This document shows positions 60,936-64,000 of a stretch of 64,000 nucleotides of DNA, piece by piece (position 1 is the stretch's first letter; each line of letters begins with the position of its first letter). The notes under the pieces were generated by a model. It was given only the letters and a program-made list of their open reading frames with translations. It was not told where the DNA came from and did no database searches. This stretch comes from Prunella strophiata (Eukaryota > Chordata > Aves > Passeriformes > Prunellidae): contig JAZBQD010000034.1 in NCBI GenBank assembly GCA_036583965.1, positions 12,960,040 through 13,024,039 of the forward strand, given 5' to 3'. The position numbers were made by a program, and so were the translations under genes.

Positions 60936-63900
60936 GATCCCAGGACATCTTCAATTAACATGTTTTTAAAAATCTTGGTTTTTCTTCAGATTTAAGCATT
61001 GGTGCCTTCTACTGGTGCCTCCTGCTGGTGCTATTTAGTTCCAAGTTATTAGTTAATCTAGTTAATAGTTACAGAGTAATTATTATTTAGTTCTTGGCTA
61101 TTTTAGTTATACTGCTTTTGTATTTTTTGTACATGTGCACAAAAGAATATGTGGCTTTGAACATAGGCCTTGCTACTATATTTGGGAAATTTGATTTGGG
61201 TTATTTTTTGCTCTGGGTTCATCAATCCTAAGCCTGTGCATGGAGAGGGCTGCACCAGACAGGGCTGTCAGACAGGGCTGCCTGTACAGCTCTGCTGGTG
61301 GCACCCTCGTGGCTATGGGCCCTCCACAGCCTTTCCCCCAAGCCTTTCCAGCCTTGCTGAATATTTTTGGTCCTGCCTGGAGAACTCCCAATGTATGAAA
61401 TAGCAGCATCACTAGATGGCACATGTGAGCTGTTCTTGTCTGACTAGCAGAAGATAAGCCTAGCAGCGAGGTTTCTTCCCTCAATGTTATATATATATAT
61501 TTTTTTATATTTCTGTGGCTGCTTCAGGCAGCAGGATGCATCTTATGCATCCAAACCTGCCCAATAGCCCCATTAAATACCACTCTGTTATCCAGTGCAG
61601 TTCTGCCACCTCCCTGTTCCTGCCCTTTCCATCCCAGGGATATCACTAGGATAGAGCTTTTAGTTTGCCATCCTTCATAACAATGAAATCTAATATAATA
61701 AATGAAAAAGATCATTATAAAGAAGTCTTAGCATATTTAATGAGCTCTGTCTTTCTAGAAAGGATTTCTTTAAATAATATTTTATTAATTCTGTCTTTGT
61801 ATACATAACTCATTGCAAAAATATGGGCAATCAAAGCCTAAAACTGCAGAAAAATTGTGGTCTAATGGTCTTTGGCTGGCAGGGAACAGGGTGGTGGCTG
61901 TCCCACTGTGTGGCCCTTCCCCTGAGACATCTGTCCCCCTGCTGTCACTACAGGGGTGACATTCATCTAAGTTATGGGCTGAAGTTGCTAAAACCAAGTG
62001 TCAAACATGCTCCTAAAGTGTCCTGGGCTTCTGTTAACATCTGCTGCCAAATGGGACCTTTGTCATGAGGAATTATTCTGTTTGTTGGGTGCTTTGTTCA
62101 GGCCTTGGAGTGCCAATTATTGAACTCATGGAGGAATTTCCTTCACTAAAGCTTTCAATCAAAGTATGGGACAAAAAAAATCAAAAAGAGACTTTTGGAC
62201 AGACAGAAATAAAACACTTTGATCAAAAGAGAACAGAAAATGGTACCACTAATTACAAACAATGGAACTTGAGGCTGATGTGTAATGTGCACATGTGTGT
62301 AGGGAGTTGGGGTTTGTTGTCAACTTCTGCCTTGTTCTTTCATAATTGAGGGTATTTCCACATGGTGACTGATGTATGTCAGGACTAAGAGGAAAATTGG
62401 CTTTTACTTCTCTAAGGTGGAACAGATCAAAGGGCAGAGCTTCTTCCAAAAGAGGAAATCTACATCCTTACAGGATGCTCTGCAAGCTGCTGTTACTGTC
62501 CTGCTCTCTGGACTTTATCCAGGCTGGATGCAGCAAGGAAAGCAAATATCTGCTGAGCTCTCAAGGTTTGCATTCCCAGGCTGCTCTCAGCCTCAGCACA
62601 AGTGCCAGACATTGGGTAATGCTTTGGCTTGTGCTTGGGAAACAATCTTGTCTGCTCCAAACTCTGTTGGGATCCATGGAAAGGCTGTGCTGAGCTCAGG
62701 CTGAGTGCAGTGAAGCATCTAAACTGTTGCTTACCTGTGCTTGAGCAAGTAGGTGGAGATTTTACCCTGATCTTCCCCCTGAGTTGGAAGGGAAGCCCTC
62801 CTCACCTCTCCCACATGGACTTTGCAAGATCTTTTGCACCAATTTTACCCTGCACCTGCCTTTATTTTTATATAAACATCAAACCAGAAATTTTAAGGAT
62901 TCTTGGCTCAAGTCACCCACTTGTCCTTCCAGCAAGGCTCAGTGGGATGACCTCGAAGGCAACCAGCAATGCTCATCACCAGCTCTAGAAAATATTTCTT
63001 TAGGAATAAATCTCTTTTTAGGCATTTCTATAAGCATAGAATGGGCTGAAGGAGACCTCCCAGGCAGCACTTTCCATGAGATCCTTGGCTGGAAAGTGTG
63101 AATTGTAAGGATCATAAAGAGCCCCTTTCCAAGGAGTGTGGTAACAGATGTTCTCAGCAGCAGGGCCCAGCCTGCTCTCCCCAGCAGGACCTGTGCCCTC
63201 TGAGGAATACTCCTTCACAGATAAACCATCTTCTTTTTTCTTCCAGAAAAAACAAGCCCTCTTTCCCAGATCATCCCCCAGCTTCTATCACAACCAGCAA
63301 TTTGGCTTGTGCTAATGCAGCCCTCCCATTCCTGCCAGGGGTGGGATTACAAGTGCACTTGATACCCAGCTTTAATCTGATGCCAGGACTTGCTTGTGGA
63401 GCTGTGAAAGGCCTTTCCTATTGCAGGCTCCTGACCTCATGTTGTCCTTCCTCTCAGATTTCTGCTATCACATCCCTACTGTTCTTGTCAGTCAGTTGTT
63501 GGCCAGTTCTGATATTCTGTCTTTTTTTTGAAGAAGAAAATCCATGCATTTTGGAATGGAGATTAGAACTCTGGCTATTCCTCTTTAATGCCAAGGATGG
63601 GTCTAAGCTCTCTGTGAGGTGGGAAGGACCCACTGGCCCCCTCTCCATGGGGGCTTTGCTTCTCTGCAGTACTGAGGGGAATGCAGCTCGTTGGCAAGGG
63701 CTGTTCTTCCCTGACCCAGAGATTCTCCTTGCTCCCATGGGAAGAAGAAGCTCAAAAAGCTGTAGGGCTGTGTCTATCCTATTGAGAATATCCAGTGATT
63801 TAATGGACCCTATTTATTATACTACATAAATAGGTAAAATTATTCTATTTTCCAAGTCCAGTGCTGATTTCCACTGTCTCCTTCAGTGCTAATCCCAGCT

Positions 63901-64000
63901 GTATCCACTCAGCAACAGCAGAAACAAGTTGTCACAATGCTTAGAGACATTCTCTGTACACTCAGTTTTACCTGGAGGAATTTAAAGAACTGTAGTCTAA
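60936..64000. other. Unique non-coding DNA to the window end
   Basis: No gene is supported. A 243-codon + frame (63098-63829) lacks coding character or a known domain. A (TA)n/T tract lies at 61488-61510. Two tandem CTCF-like strings lie at 61004-61028. Confidence 0.4.
61004..61028 (-). promoter_or_regulatory. Two tandem CTCF-like motifs
   Basis: Reverse complements of 61004-61015 and 61017-61028 read CCAGTAGAAGGC and CCAGCAGGAGGC. Each fits the CTCF core CCASYAGRKGGC at 11 of 12 positions, in the same orientation and 13 bases apart, as the product of a small tandem duplication. Confidence 0.25.

Noticed and set aside
63098..63829. 243-codon + strand frame
   Set aside because: Cys/Ser/Leu-rich random-looking composition, no recognised domain, and a length within chance for a window of this size.
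1..64000. tRNA genes
   Set aside because: No B-box of the GGTTCGANNCC type with a matching A-box and cloverleaf was found on either strand by eye.

Overview
This is vertebrate, almost certainly avian, nuclear DNA and probably passerine. The main evidence is at least nine fragments of CR1 LINEs carrying the typical bird CR1 3' end, two old MIR-type SINE remnants, a pure TTAGGG tract, strong CpG depletion outside a few islets, and the absence of any compact or operon-like gene layout. The long open frames sit inside tandem repeats or are what chance allows. I find no tRNA, rRNA, CRISPR array or intact viral gene.

Layout: 1-810 is a homogeneous 64-bp minisatellite cut by the left window edge, followed by a 95-bp CpG-dense islet (811-905). 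From 906 to 22602 the DNA is mostly unique, AT-rich and non-coding, with two very long T runs (3695-3732, 3963-4007), short CR1 pieces and one MIR. At 22678-26156 lies a 3.4-kb minisatellite of about 165 copies of a 21-bp unit. It is framed by two 75-bp inverted-repeat arms that are about 80% identical. From 26232 to 35223 there are more CR1 pieces, including an old minus-strand copy at about 30030-30790. At 35224-35727 there are 84 uninterrupted TTAGGG units, an interstitial telomeric block. The best protein-coding signal is at 38621-38724 (+): a splice acceptor, 33 codons with coding-like composition, and a stop, followed by a probable 3'UTR with AATAAA at 39237. The remaining DNA to 64000 is non-coding sequence with CR1 and MIR copies, small perfect hairpins, CTCF-like motifs, and an unidentified coding-like fragment on the minus strand (60680-60935).

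Reading: the window looks like the large 3'-side intron or introns and the last exon of one + strand gene (left half), followed by intergenic DNA. No upstream exon of that gene could be identified, so this is inference. The unusual biology is the cluster of three different tandem arrays (64 bp, 21 bp, 6 bp) within 36 kb, the inverted repeats around the 21-bp array, and the perfect telomeric block far from any visible chromosome end.
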